Shown: piece by piece, positions 34,516 to 47,194 of the stretch
How the letters are laid out: every line of letters starts with the position of its first letter
Numbering within the stretch: position 1 is the first letter of the stretch
Origin: Macrostomum hystrix
Taxonomy: Eukaryota > Platyhelminthes > Macrostomidae
Assembly (NCBI GenBank): GCA_950097015.1
Contig: CATNEN010000025.1
Span: 2,602,001-2,666,000 of the forward strand
Length of the DNA stretch: 64,000 nt
Direction of reading: 5' to 3'
The notes under the pieces: model-generated
Told to the model about the DNA's origin: nothing
Database searches by the model: none
Seen by the model: the letters and a program-made list of their open reading frames with translations, nothing else
Translations under genes and position numbers: made by a program

Positions 34516-36976
34516 CTAGCCGTGAATCTTATACAGGCTAACAAAATTCCTCGCCACGTAGCCCTCGCCACCGGAGTCGACCTCGCCCTCTCGCCGGCAC
34601 CACCACCAGGCGGTCTCGGCGCCGTCGCCCTTGCGTAGCACTTTCAGCTGATCGCCGCGCCCGAACGCCAGTTCGTCCGGCTGCTCGGGCGAATAGTCGA
34701 AAACGGCGAACACCCGGCCGCCGTTGTCAACGCCCAGACGGGCCTCCTCGGCGCGCAGCCAGGATTCGACTGGGCCTCCGCTGTGGCAGAGATCGAAGGG
34801 CGTCTCGGACTCGGAATGAGTGGTGCAGTGCAGCACGGCGCCGGAGCTGACGAGCAGTTTAGTCAGCGGCAGGGAGTCGCAGGACACGGCGCAGTGGAGC
34901 GGCGTCCAGCCGTCCTGATCGGCGGCGTTGACGTCGGCGCCACTGTCGATGAGGAATTGGACGATGCGCGAGTGGCCAGCGCACACTGCGTTGTGCAGGG
35001 CGGTGATGCCCTCGGTGCTGGCAGCGGACGGCTCACCCAGCTGGGCTGTGTAGCGTTCGACTTGCGGCAGGTCACCTGAGGCAGATTAATTAAAAATATG
35101 CAACAGAACTTTTAACTCACTACTTATAAGAGTACACAGTAGTGCGTCACGCAGACAGAGCAAAAATTACGGTAATTTGGCAAAAATATTAGAGTAAGTA
35201 CAAACCAGTTTTAACCACCTAACAATCATCTGCCAATCAATCATGTTAAGATCAAAGGAAGCCGCCTACAATAATTGATACAGGTATAAGTACAAATATG
35301 GGGTGAGTGGCCGGTCTAACGCGTTTGCAACTCGCACTAAGGTCTCCCTGAGCTCGATTCCGCGGCGAGGCCACATTTATTTGGGGCGCAGCCGCGGAGA
35401 GAAGGCTTGGGGGCTTGTCGCGCAATTTACGCCCTTCAGGGCCAACCTCTAAGGCACAATGAGAGTGTACACTGCTTGACTATGAGAAAGTCATGGCAGA
35501 TGTACACAAATGTGTGAGTGTGTGCTCAGGAGTCAGCGAAATGGGCTGAAATGCCTCCTCGCTGGCTGCGGGTCTAGTGTCACCAAATGGTGTGCCATTG
35601 CCCGCAGCCCTCCTGCAATTATAATTATTATTAGTAGTACACATCAAGCATATTCAGTAACTGGGTGTAGGCTGTGCCGATTGACACATCAATCATATTA
35701 AAAGCATTCGCATTGTTTTTTACGAGCTAGATCGCATTCTTTCCATGCGACAATAAAGGGTCACTGAGTGACAACCTTGACAACCTGGACAGCCGCCTGT
35801 CAGACTCATCAAGACACTCATCAAAAGAAGAGAATCTTCTTTTACGCCAGGCGTTCTATCCTGACGTCCCAGACAGTGATTAGGAAGTGTTGAGTAAATC
35901 CTAGGTACAAAAATATACCAAGATTAACGAATTTGTCCAATAAAGACGCGCTTAGCTTTCTACTTGTAAGTAGTCAGTGTGAACTTTCAAGCATGTTACT
36001 GTCTTTCTTATTGTCTGGCGGTGTGCACTCTTACTGTGGGTTGGCCCCATCATTGGCGTAAATTGCACTACAAGCCCCCAAGCCTTCTCTCCGCGGCTGT
36101 GCCCCAAATAAATGTGGCCTCGCCGCGGAATCGAGCTCAGGTGCCTTGCCGCTGCGATTCTTCCAACCCCCTTCAAGGATGGAGATTTCAGAGTTTGCCA
36201 TCAATAGCCACAGACCAGTGGCAGCACACAGCAGGGAGAATTGTAAACATTTGCAAACCATTGAAGTCCTTGCAAGGCCTGCAAGTTTCAAGTGTCTTCC
36301 CAGATTCCCAGATCCCAAATCCCCAGGCCAAACGCAAAGCGAAATGACTGATTGGTTTCTAAAACCCATCGCACGCTCCCGCGCTCTCCGCTGATTTCTA
36401 AACCCGAAACGCGACAGAAATCCCCATCAGATGAAGATAATAAAAACACGCGGCCGACATTTCCGCCAGGGGGTGACAGTCCGGATAAAGGACTGAGTGG
36501 AGTTAAAAGTGCATATGAAATGCTGCAGTAACTGTGCAAGAAATTAATAAAAAAAATTAAAGAAGCCCTTACGCAATACACTTCACTCTGCATTGCTTCA
36601 GTTCACCCAGCTGTTAAATGGGTACCAGCATCAGCTGGGGTGATTGAGGGTGGGTGTGGCGTCCCCCCAGTCCATGGACTGAACAGGCGTACGCAGCCTT
36701 CAGATACACCACGCAACAGCTGTGGCTGTGCTGTCGGCTGCACATCAGGCCCAATTGGGGCAGGTGTAATGAGTTATTATTATTACACATATAAGAATCT
36801 ACCCACAAGAATCCACGAATCTACCCACAAAACAGCAACAAATAATCTCACAAAAAGTGACAAATCTACAGTCACTCACAAATGACTAGCTTAAAGAGCA
36901 ATTGATACCCTCAATTTCTTACCCTCAATAGCGGCATCCAGAAGCAAAGTTAACGGATCAAAGGTGACCTTTGATC

Positions 36977-37012
<36 letters not shown>

Positions 37013-39631
37013 CTGTCTCGCCTTCCTTGCCTGGCTGGCCAGAGGCTGCAGCACCGGCAGCCGCCCTCTTGGCGAGCTTCTTCTTTTCGTTGCTTAGAAT
37101 TCCTGGAACAGAGAGAGCGGCGGCGGCGGCGGTGGCGGTGGTGGCGGCCGACCCTCCGAAGCCTCCCCGCTCGTCGTCGAAGTCGGATAGACTCAAATCG
37201 TCGTCGTCCAAGTTGGCGATCGGCGCTCGCCAGCCAGTTGTCGGCGCTCCGGGCGGATCGTCGCGACCTCCGCCGCTTCTAGAATGCAAAGCGGATGTCA
37301 GCGGCTCCTCCGTCAGGCAGGCCGGATCCTCTTCGCCAGACGAGTCAGTCTCCGAGGCAGCTGACGGTGCGACGGTCGATAAAACCGCCACCGCTGCAGC
37401 CGTAACGGACGCCACCGCTGCTGCAGACGTAACGGACGCCGCCACCGCGGCAGCGGCATCCGCTTTAGCCTCGGCAGCTTCTGCCTGATCGGCGGGGTCT
37501 TGAATAACCAGAGAGTCGCGCTGGTGCGGCGGAGCCGTAATTTCGCGCCGAATCAAATCGTCCAATCGATCTCGAGACAGAAGTAGCTCAGTAGAGTTGA
37601 CTGACGATGCTGCTGAAGCAGCCGACGGAGCTGACGCTGCCGCTGCCGCCGCTGAAGCAGCCGGTAGGGCATGTCGACGATGCGACGGTGGCGGCGACGG
37701 CGGCGCCTGAGGCGGAGGTCTCCGTCGCTGCTGCAACGGCGCAGGCGGAGGCTGCGGAGGCTGCTGCTGATGCTGCTGTGGGGGCTGCTGCGGAGGTTGC
37801 TGGGGCTGCTGCTGCGGCGTCAGTGGCAGGGAAGGCAGCGGACGGGAGTTCTGGCGCTGATGCTGCTGCTGTAGAGGAGTCTGTGATGCGTTTGAAGCGA
37901 TAGCAGCCGCTTGCCTATAATGTTGGGGCGCAAATTTAGTAGATCTCTTGCGAGTGCTTGCTGAATATTGTGCTAGTGGCTGGCTGCCCAACAGGGTTAG
38001 GTGTCATTTCTATCATATCTGCTAAAGGAGGTGAGTGGCAGTGTGGTAAAGCGTTAAAGTATCGCACCAAAGCGTCCACGAGCTCGATTCCGCGGCGAGG
38101 CCACATTTATTTGGGGCGCAGCCGCGGAGAGGAGGCTTGGGGGCTTGTCGTACAATTTACGCTAATGAGGGCGAAACCACTAAGGCTCAGTGAGTGCAGA
38201 TGTGCACACCTGTGTGTGTGCCCTCGAATATATATATATAGTTATTATAATAATTATATATAGTCGTGTTTAGCATGGTGTATCTGTGTACAGGGTTGAG
38301 TGAATCGGTTCTGGAAGATAATCTTGGTAAATGATAGGACTTTTTTAATGATTTATTTGATGCCCATCACAGCACCAGGTAGTGCACTGTCCATTAATCT
38401 TCATTGGAGCGCAGAACAGATGGCTGGGGACTGCGCCTGATAAGACTTGGCTGAACTTTTCACAAACATTCGATCCATGTTGGGAAGAAAATATCATCGA
38501 TTATCACTTGGAGGTGGCGGACTGGGAAATCTAATCCGATGTTTGGGCAATTTTTTTCAAGTACCCACTAATCGACTTTGGCAGGTGCATAAAAAAGGCA
38601 GGTGGATTAACTTCCAGTTCAGAGAGACCACAGAAAAGCGTGACCTTTAACGAACAGTGCAGCCCAAAAACGCTAAAGAACGAAAAAAAAACGTTTTTTT
38701 TGAAGAAACTAATTAAAACACAAAAATAATAGGCGGATAAAAACGTTCAAAAGTAACTAGTTTCTAAAGTAACGAGTTTCTAAAGTAACGAGTTTCTAAA
38801 GTAACGAGTTTCTAAAGTAACGAGTTTCTAAAGTAACGAGTTTCTAAAGTAACGAGTTTCTAAAGTAACAAGTTTCTAAAGTAACGAGTTTCTAAAGTAG
38901 CGAGTTTCTAAAGTAACGAGTTTTTAAAGTAACGAGTTTCTAAAGTAACTAGTTTCTAAAGTAACAAGTTTCTAAAGTAACGAGTTTCTAAAGTAGCGAG
39001 TTTTTAAAGTAACGAGTTTTTAAGGTAACTAGTTTCTAAAGTAACAAGTTTCTAAAGTAACGAGTTTCTAAAGTAGCTAGTTTCTAAAGTAACGAGTTTC
39101 TAAAGTAACGATTTTCTAAAGTAACGAGTTTCTTAAGTAAAGTAAAGACAGTTTGAAACAGTTCAAGATTATATTTTTCACTGATTAATAGCTTAGTTAC
39201 CGGTGCATGGCATCCAGCTTGGCGGCTAACGCGGCGATTTCGTCCTGCCTGGTCTGGAATTCCGCCCTCGCCTTGGCCAGATCCTTGCCCAGCTGAGCGT
39301 TCGCGTGCCGATAGTGAGCCAACTGCTGCCGCATGCTGCGCTGACGCCTCAGCCGTTCAGCCTGGGCGTCCACGCTCGCAGCCAACTGTTGAAGGTGTCG
39401 ACGTCTTTGGCGCGGATCGCCGGCGCCGCCAAGTGCGGCAGCAGCGGCTGCGGCTGCCCAGCCAGCCAGTTCTGTCATCTGGGCCTCGCGCTGGCGCAAA
39501 GTGCGCAGCTGCTCATCTATGTGAGACTGCTGGCGCGCGGCAATGTCTCGCAGCTCAGCTATGCTCAACTGCTGCTCAAGCTGCTGCTGCTGCTGCTGCT
39601 GTTGCTGATAGTTCTGATAGCCGCTGCTCAT
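34516..39631 (-). CDS. PPP1R13: ASPP-family protein (apoptosis-stimulating protein of p53 / PPP1R13)
   Basis: ASPP proteins bind p53-family proteins, Ras-pathway partners and PP1. Three exons on the minus strand are 39201-39631, 36923-37983 and 34516-35075 (phases 2 then 1), giving 683 aa. Exon 1 has a Gln run, then a coiled coil starting SIAELRDIAARQQSHIDEQL, as in ASPP1/2. Exon 2 is Gln/Pro/Ala-rich, has RDSLVIQDP, and ends with KVTFDPLTLLLDAAIEG; KVTF is the PP1 RVxF-type dock at the conserved place. Exon 3 has ankyrin repeats (EGITALHNAVCAGHS, NAADQDGWTPLHCA) and a C-terminal SH3 (VFAVFDYSPEQPDEL, WWWCR, EGYVARNFVSLY). The N-terminal Ras-association-like domain of ASPP1/2 is not seen. Either an upstream exon is missed or this is a short form; an AG lies 2 nt before the ATG. 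Confidence 0.9.
35301..35640 (+). mobile_element. SINE family A copy 2, essentially full length
   Basis: The best copy for defining the family. Its head has an A-box-like GTGGCCGGTCTAACGCG-type stretch (GAGTGGCCGGTCTAACGCG) and a B box GAGCTCGATTCC about 50 nt later, like a Leu/Ser tRNA. The body has TTATTTGGGGCGCAGCCGCG and GTGTACACTGCTTGAC, and the tail is an ATT-rich run at 35617-35632. It is antisense in the ASPP intron. Confidence 0.85.
35995..36165 (-). mobile_element. SINE family A copy 3, head half only
   Basis: Matches the head and first half of copy 2 in reverse (GCCCCAAATAAATGTGGCCTC, then GCGGAATCGAGCTC as the B box). The tail half is missing from about 36000. Confidence 0.75.
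36596..36790 (+). mobile_element. SINE family B copy 2, 5'-truncated
   Basis: The order TTAAATGGGTACCAGCATCA, GGGTGGGTGTGGCGTCC, CCATGGACTGAACAGGCG matches copy 1 at 25400-25618. It ends in TTATTATTATTAC, an ATT-type tail. The tRNA-like head present in copy 1 is absent. Confidence 0.55.
38025..38235 (+). mobile_element. SINE family A copy 4, tail truncated
   Basis: The head TGGCAGTGTGGTAAAGCG is a convincing A box, and GAGCTCGATTCCGCGG holds the B box. It follows copy 2 to GTGCACACCTGTGTGTGTG and then ends in TA repeats. It is antisense in the first ASPP intron. Confidence 0.8.
38752..39145. repeat. 16-bp minisatellite, ASPP intron 1
   Basis: Unit GTTTCTAAAGTAACGA, about 24 copies with single-base variants. 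It ends about 55 bp from the exon edge at 39201. Confidence 0.92.
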
Positions 39632-39837
39632 TGCTGATACGAATAGTTTGTTTTTCTCAATTCTTTTTAAGTCTTTGTATTTTCAACTGACTCGCAGCTG
39701 CTGCTGCTGCAGTCAATCTCAGCACTTGGCCGCGATTTAGTGGGCTGCTGGAATTACAACAGAGGAAGCAATCTGCTTATACATTCCGATTATTGCAACC
39801 TTTAGAGCGTGACTGATGGGATATTTCTTGGGGTTCT

Positions 39838-40400
39838 GCATATTTAGGATCTGCTTGTTTGGGATCTGCTTATTGGGGATCTGTTTATTATGTGATCTGT
39901 TTATTTAGGATCCGCGTATTTGGGATCTGTTTATTTGAGATCTGCTTATTGAAATCCAATTCATCCTAAATTGATTTGATTTAGGATCCGCGTATTTGGG
40001 ATCTGTTTATTTGAGATCTGCTTATTGAAATCCAATTCATCCTAAATTGATTTGATTTAGGATCCGCGTATTTGGGATCTGTTTATTTGAGATCTGCTTA
40101 TTGAAATCCAATTCATCCTAAATTGATTTGATTTAGGATCTGCTTATTTGGGATCTGCACATTTGGGATCTGTTTATTTTGGATCTGCATAATTGGGGTC
40201 TGTTTATTTGGGATCTGTTTATTTGGGATCTGTTTATTTGGGATCTGTTTATTTGGGATCTGTTTATTTGGGATCTGTTTATTTGGGATCTGTTTATTTG
40301 GGATCTGTTTATTTGGGATCTGTTTATTTGGGATATGTTTTTTTGGGATGAAAATATTGGAGATTCGCTCTTTTAATAACTCTTGATTGGGATCTGCAGA
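39838..40400. repeat. 15-bp minisatellite with a 76-bp higher-order unit
   Basis: At 39905-40132 three copies of a 76-bp block (TTAGGATCCGCGTATTTGGG ... CCTAAATTGATTTGAT) are nearly identical. At 40190-40340 the simple unit TTGGGATCTGTTTAT repeats about 10 times perfectly. Confidence 0.9.
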
Positions 40401-40939
40401 TTGGGGATCTTTGAATTAATTCGGAATGCAATGTTTACGTCGAATTCGAAACACTATTCTTCCTTAAACTTGTAGAAAACTAAAATTGCATGTATTTCAT
40501 TGATTTGGCATTTGTAAAATTCAATTATTATGGCACTCACTACAGAATTTCACAAATTGGGTAGTGAACTTTTAGATGGAAGAAATCGTGACGAAGATGT
40601 TCAAAAGCAGTGAAGATGGACAACCAAGGCCACTAGGGATATTCTATAGCTCCGCGCAGAGACAAAACATCCGGTCGTTATCGCGAGACGACAAAAACCG
40701 CGTTTGAGTCCTCTGGGAATATTGTTTAGACTAAGGGATTCACAAATCCAAAACATAAACACCAAATCCCTTGCTTCGAGTCGTTAAAAAGCTGAAATTT
40801 CTCCAGCCACAGCAGCTGACGTTTTGGAAACAGTTTTAACATATTTATCGATACATTTATCTGTGTTCTATGGGTATATTTGTAACGCTTGCCTCGAAAC
40901 ACCGATAAACAGCTTCGATTTATGGGAACATCTGTGGGT

Positions 40940-43215
40940 CTTTATGGGTAGACTCGTGCTTGTTTAGGGGGTGGCCTGGTTTATGATAGTAGATTCAGGA
41001 AGATAGATTTAGGTAGATTAGGGTAGATTCGTGGTTGCATAGAGAATAGATTCATGGGTAGATTCGTGGGTAGATTCGTGGTTGTGAAGAGGGTAGATTC
41101 GTGGTTGTGTAGAGGGTAGATTCGTGGGTAGATTCATTGGTAGATTCGTGGGTGAATTCGTGGGTAGATTCGTGGGTAGATTCGTGGTTGTGTAGAGGGT
41201 AGATTCGTGGTTGCGAATAGGGTAGATTCATGGTTGCATAGAGGGTAGATTCGTGGTTGCGAATAGGGTAGATTCATGGTTGCATAGAGGGTAGATTCGT
41301 GGTTGCATAGAGAGTAGATTCGTGGTTGCATAGAGGGTAGATTCGTGGTTGTGTAGAGGGTAGATTCATGGTTGCATAGAGGGTAGATTCGTGGTTGCAT
41401 AGAGAGTAGATTCGTGGTTGCATAGAGGGTAGATTCGTGGTTGTGTAGAGGGTAGATTCGTGGTTGCGAATAGGGTAGATTCGTGGTTGCATAGAGGGTA
41501 GATTAGTGGTTGTGAAGAGGGTAGATTCGTGGTTGTGAAGAGGGTAGATTAATAGTGCTTGTTTAGGGGGTGGCCTGGTTTATGATAGTAGATTCAGGAA
41601 GATAGATTTAGGTAGATTAGGGTAGATTCGTGGTTGCATAGAGAATAGATTCATGGGTAGATTCGTGGGTAGATTCGTGGTTGTGAAGAGGGTAGATTCG
41701 TGGTTGTGTAGAGGGTAGATTCGTGGGTAGATTCATTGGTAGATTCGTGGGTGAATTCGTGGGTAGATTCGTGGGTAGATTCATGGTTGCATAGAGGGTA
41801 GATTCGTGGTTGCATAGAGAGTAGATTCGTGGTTGCATAGAGGGTAGATTCGTGGTTGCGAATAGGGTAGATTCATGGTTGCATAGAGGGTAGATTCGTG
41901 GTTGCATAGAGGGTAGATTCGTGGTTGTGTAGAGGGTAGATTCGTGGTTGTGTAGAGGGTAGATTCGTGGTTGCGAATAGGGTAGATTCGTGGTTGCGAA
42001 TAGGGTAGATTCGTGGTTGCATAGAGGGTAGATTAGTGGTTGTGAAGAGGGTAGATTCGTGGTTGTGAAGAGGGTAGATTCGTGGTTGTGTAGAGGGTAG
42101 ATTCGTGGTTGCATAGAGGGTAGATTCGTGGTTGTGAAGAGGGTAGATTCGTGGTTGCATAGAGGGTAGATTAGTGGTTGTGTAGAGGGTAGATTCGTGG
42201 GTAGATTCATGGTAGATTCGTGGGTAAATTCGTGGGTAGATTCGTGGGTAAATTCGTGGGTAGATTCGTGGTTGTGAAGAGGGTAGATTCGTGGTTGTGT
42301 AGAGGGTAGATTCGTGGTTGTGAAGAGGGTAGATTCTTCGTTGTGAAGAGGGTAGATTCGTGGTTGTGAAGAGGGTAGATTCATGGTAGATTCGTGGGTA
42401 AATTCGTGGGTAGATTCGTGGTTGTGTAGAGGGTATATTCGTGGTTGTGAAGAGGATAGATTTGTGGTTGTGTAGAGGGTAGATTCGTGGTTGTGCAGAG
42501 GGTAGATTCGTCGTTGTGAAGAGGGTAGATTCGTGGTTGTGTAGAGGGTAGAGGGTAGATTCGTGGTTGTGAAGAGGGTAGATTCGTGGTTGTGAAGAGG
42601 GTAGATTCGTGGTTGTGTAGAGGGTAGATTCGTGGTTGTGAAGAGGGTAGATTCTTCGTTGTGAAGAGGGTAGATTCGTGGTTGTGAAGAGGGTAGATTC
42701 ATGGTAGATTCGTGGGTAAATTCGTGGGTAGATTCGTGGTTGTGTAGAGGGTATATTCGTGGTTGTGAAGAGGGTAGATTCGTGGTTGTGTAGAGGGTAG
42801 ATTCGTGGTTGTGCAGAGGGTAGATTCGTCGTTGTGAAGAGGGTAGATTCGTGGTTGTGTAGAGGGTAGATTCGTGGTTGTGAAGAGGGTAGATTCATGG
42901 TAGATTCGTGGGTAAATTCGTGGGTAGATTCGTGGTTGTGTAGAGGGTAGATTCGTGGTTGTGAAGAGGGTAGATTCGTGGTTGTGAAGAGGGTAGATTC
43001 GTCGTTGTGAAGAGGGTAGATTCGTGGTTGTGAAGAGGGTAGATTCGTGGTTGTGAAGAGGGTAGATTCGTGGTTGTGAAGAGGGTAGATTCGTGGTTGT
43101 GAAGAGGGTAGATTCGTGGTTGTGAAGAGGGTAGATTCATGTGTAGATTCGGGGGTAAATTCGTGGTTGTGAAGAGGGTAGATTCATGTGTAGATTCGGG
43201 GGTAAATTCGTGGGC
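40940..43215. repeat. 23-bp minisatellite block with internal duplications, 2.3 kb
   Basis: Unit GGGTAGATTCGTGGTTGTGA followed by AGA, with shorter 12-bp units (GTAGATTCGTGG) and variants (TGTAGA, GCATAGA, GCGAATA). About 600 bp recurs: 40958-41150 and 41553-41750 both begin GTGCTTGTTTAGGGGGTGGC. The long minus-strand open frames are artefacts. Confidence 0.93.
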
Positions 43216-43830
43216 GGTATTGTCCTTAACCTGCACCAAAAGCGAAGCAACAAGATCAAAATAAGTCGGAGCCAAATATTTCAGACTTACAAAATGAAAG
43301 CAGAACAGGTGCTCCTTTTAAGTTTGAAGTGTCTGTTTGCGATGTAAATTTAAAAGATAGATTAACTTAGGTGCAGGCCTACCTGTGCCTACTATACAGA
43401 AATATATACTAAATCAGTCCAAAAGTTTGCATGGCTTACACTAAATAGGCAAGCCAGCATCAGGGTCCCTATGCAGCCAACCCGAACACTGCCTGCCACA
43501 GCCCGCACCCCAAGAACCAAAGCAGAAACAAGTACGCCTCGCTATACATAATTAATAGAATTAGCACTGCTTTTAGGAACAGCAAAAGCCGTATTGCACA
43601 CACACAGTACAGTATAGTTTTTGGCGTTGTACATTGCATTACTGTCTCTAACTAAGTGAAACTGTGCCATTCAAGTGAAATACTATATCACCGTAGAATT
43701 AAATAATTCGGTCTGGGAGACAGACGCAGTAACGACAGGAAAGAGATTTTTCATGCAAAAGACGTCGGCCTATAAGAGTCATCTAAAACTCGTGGGCGTA
43801 ATTAGAAAGTTAGGAATGGCAGCAACAGAT
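43216..43830. other. intergenic, no gene seen
   Basis: Unique sequence between two arrays. No open frame with family resemblance. Confidence 0.45.
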
Positions 43831-43839
43831 GGTGGGACA

Positions 43840-44465
43840 GGCTGTGATGGAGGGGTGAGACAGGCTGTGATACAGGGGTGAGACAGGCTGTGATACATGG
43901 GTGAGACAGGCTGTGATACATGGGTGAGACAGACTGTGATACAGGGGTGAGACAGGCTGTGATGGAGGGGTGAGACAGGCTGTGATACAGGGATGAGACA
44001 GACTGTGATACAGGGGTGAGACAGGCTGTGATGGAGGGGTGAGACAGGCTGTGATACAGGGATGAGACAAACTGTGATACAGGGGTGAGACAGACTGTGA
44101 TACAGGGGTGAGACAGACTGTGATACAGGGATGAGACAGACTGTGATACAGGGGTGAGACAGGCTGTGATACAGGGGTGAGACAGGCTGTGATACAAGGG
44201 TGAGACTGACTGTGATACAGGGGTGAGACAGACTGTGATACAGGGGTGAGACTGACTGTGATACAGGGGTGAGACAGACTGTGATACAGGGGTGAGACAG
44301 GCTGTGATACAGGGGTGAGACAGGCTGTGATACAGGGGTGAGACAGACTGTGATACAGGGGTGAGACAGACTGTGATACAGGGGTGAGACAGACTGTGAT
44401 ACAGGGGTGAGACAGACTGTGATACAGGGGTGAGACAGACTGTGATACAGGGGTGAGACAGGCTG
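43840..44465. repeat. 23-bp minisatellite
   Basis: Unit GTGATACAGGGGTGAGACAG followed by GCT or ACT, about 27 copies, with a few GTGATGGAGGGG units at the left end. Confidence 0.93.
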
Positions 44466-44511
44466 TGGGCGAATTGTTATAAACCTTAGTGGCCCTGGCC
44501 TTGAAAAATAA

Positions 44512-44543
<32 letters not shown>

Positions 44544-44885
44544 TACAGAAGGGCTGTGGGCAATGGCACATCATTTGGTGACACTATAGACACTCAGCCA
44601 GCGAGGAGGCAATTCTGCCCATTTCGCTGACTCCTGAGCACACACGCACACAGATACTGTACGCAGGCACACGCTTACATAGGTGTGTACATCTGCCCTG
44701 ACTTCCTCATCGTCAGGCAGTGTAAACTCTCAGTGTGCCTTGGAGGTTGGCCCTCAAGGGCGTAAATTGCTCGACAAGCCCTTAAACCCTCTCTGTGGAT
44801 GCGCGCCAAATTAATGCATGGGGCCTCGCCAAGGAATCGAACTCAGGGACTCGTGTTGCAAGAGGCAAATGCGTTGAACTTGTGC
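44512..44885 (-). mobile_element. SINE family A copy 5, near full length
   Basis: Long (ATA)n tail at 44512-44543, then the reverse body (GCAATGGCACATCATTTGGTG, GTGTGTACATCTGCCCTGA), ending in the B box region GGAATCGAACTCAGGGAC and a decayed head. It lies immediately next to the 23-bp array. Confidence 0.85.
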
Positions 44886-47190
44886 TTCAGCTATAATAAC
44901 AATTTATGATGTATATTAATCTAAGCAATAAATTTCCGATAACAGGAACAAAACAGTCGTATACTATTTCTAACTGGTTGGTCGACTAAGCAATAGCTAA
45001 TTACGTGGAAAAAATTACGTAGGCAAAGTTTGTAAGCAACGGAAAACTAACAACTCGCTACTTTACAACATCGCAATATTCTGATTTCATCAAATATTTA
45101 AGCATACTATTACTTGCTACAGAACACTGCTTACGTTTATGTAATCTTTACGCATGCTTAGCCATAATTTATAATAAACTAATTTTAGATTTTAATTTTT
45201 TATTTATTTTAATTTAAAAAACAGATTTTCACGCAAACAGATTTTAATTTTTTTAGTGCAAGCAGTGATAATTCACAGTAAACTTAAATGCGAAAAAATT
45301 CATATTTTTTCACACTGACTCATTGTACATTATTTACGGAACTAATGTACATTAGCGCACACGCAATAAATCAATAATATCAGCATATACACTAACTATT
45401 GTAATACAGTAGAGGAGGAATCTAAATTGTTCCAATAGGAAATTTTTCCCATGACTCCTTTCAAGCAAATACCCACTGGCCCATAAGTTCCGAATTGCTC
45501 AATTTCTGCATACAGTCATAAATTAACAAATGCTGCAGTCAAAGTAAAAATCCCCGCTTTTGAAGGATTAAAAATATGAAATCTTTCTGCTTCGCTGCCT
45601 GCAATACCCGGCCATAAAAGCTAAAATCATTACTAAATGGGGCAACACAAACAACAGTAATACGCGCACAATTCAGTTATTTGTTTAACAATAATAGTTT
45701 TACCAAGAATTAACAGATATCAGATTTAATAAATCTAGATTAATTTAAACTATTGAAATCGAGAATTTAAATTTCAATCAATATAGCTAGTGAAGAAACC
45801 ATTTATTAATTAATTGAAATATATTTTTGCTGCTAACAAAACGATCGTCAGCACTTAACAAATCTGTTTAGGTTCTGCAAAGCTCGTACTTTCGTCTTAC
45901 GCTCCAGATAACTTATACAAAACAACTGTTGTTAAAACTTAAGGTAAACTGGCCTAATATATTGATATATTTCAACTACAGAAAATGTATATATTCTATA
46001 TTTAAAAGGATTCTAGGCCTACATTACAACCAAACTAATCAATGCCTAATTGTTTTAAAGTTGAAATAATTAAAGCCAAGACACGCAAACAATTTCTACA
46101 TTTTATTCAAACAATAGCAAATAAAACTAAATAAGTACATAGACTATATCGTTTTACAATAACAAAAAATAGCTGTCATTTTAATAGAAATTTCAGCTGC
46201 ATATCTAAGGCCATTTGAATTAAAAAGTGAAAACAATTGATTTTATTACAAAATTAAACTAAATTAGAAAACTACAGTCAAAAAGAACACTTACAAAATA
46301 GAAGCTTCTAATAAAAAGATTCTAAATGCCACGACACGGAAAGTACAAAAACAAAAAGAGCGTAAACACAACATCAAATGCGCGCGAAGCTACTTACTTC
46401 ACAACAAGTAGTATAAAATTTATCTAGAATTTTTTGAGCATGATTTAGCTTTAAGAAAATACGGAATAATGTACTCAAATTTGAAAACACTGTAAGCGAA
46501 ATTTCTGTAAGAGAAAGAACCGATTATTATTATTTGAGACAGTAAATCTCGAAGATGCAAAAATGATAAAAAATTAGAATACAAAAATAGGACATATTCT
46601 AATATTCATGCTACGACCACAGATGCAATTCCAGCTAGAACTTTTGCCAATGACGACTAACTACGATTATAGCTACAATTCCGGATACTATTTTAGCTAC
46701 GATTGCAGCTTCTTAATTCGATTCCAGAGAAAAGGTGCGCCAATTTAAATGTGCTATATCTTGCTACTAACAGTAGGCGCTTATAGAAAAATACAATAAT
46801 ATAAAATTGAGCATGCACCCGCATTTTTATGCTAGAACTTAAATCAGCAATTAAATCAGCTAAAATAAAAAATCAACAAACCCAGACTAGCCTCGCACTA
46901 ACTCAGAATGCAAATAATGAAAACTATGCAACTCTAAAAAAATTGTCAAGCTCCGACATCTAGAGGAAAGAACTACAATTTTTTAATAACTACTCTACTT
47001 CTAGACAGAAAGCTGCTCAAGCTGATTATAGTCATCTGTTAAAATGATGTCACTTCAAGAAACTATCTACACGAGTATCTCAGATTTGTTCAGATTCAGC
47101 CAGTTGATCCAAGAATGGGTTTCACTTTGACAGCGACTCTGGAATAGGGATAAAACGAAATTGGGATATGGATAGTGCTTGCTTGTCCAA
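44886..47190. other. AT-rich intergenic desert
   Basis: About 2.3 kb of AT-rich unique sequence. No open frame over 60 codons with recognisable content, no tandem array and no RNA gene seen. Confidence 0.5.
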
Positions 47191-47194
47191 CGAA

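Noticed and set aside
41617-42898. Minus-strand open frames of 341 and 361 residues (PRIYPLHNHEST repeats)
   Set aside because: Frames cycle through the 23-bp array; no non-repeat content.
43810-44574. 254-residue minus-strand open frame
   Set aside because: By-product of the 23-bp array, extended into the SINE tail.
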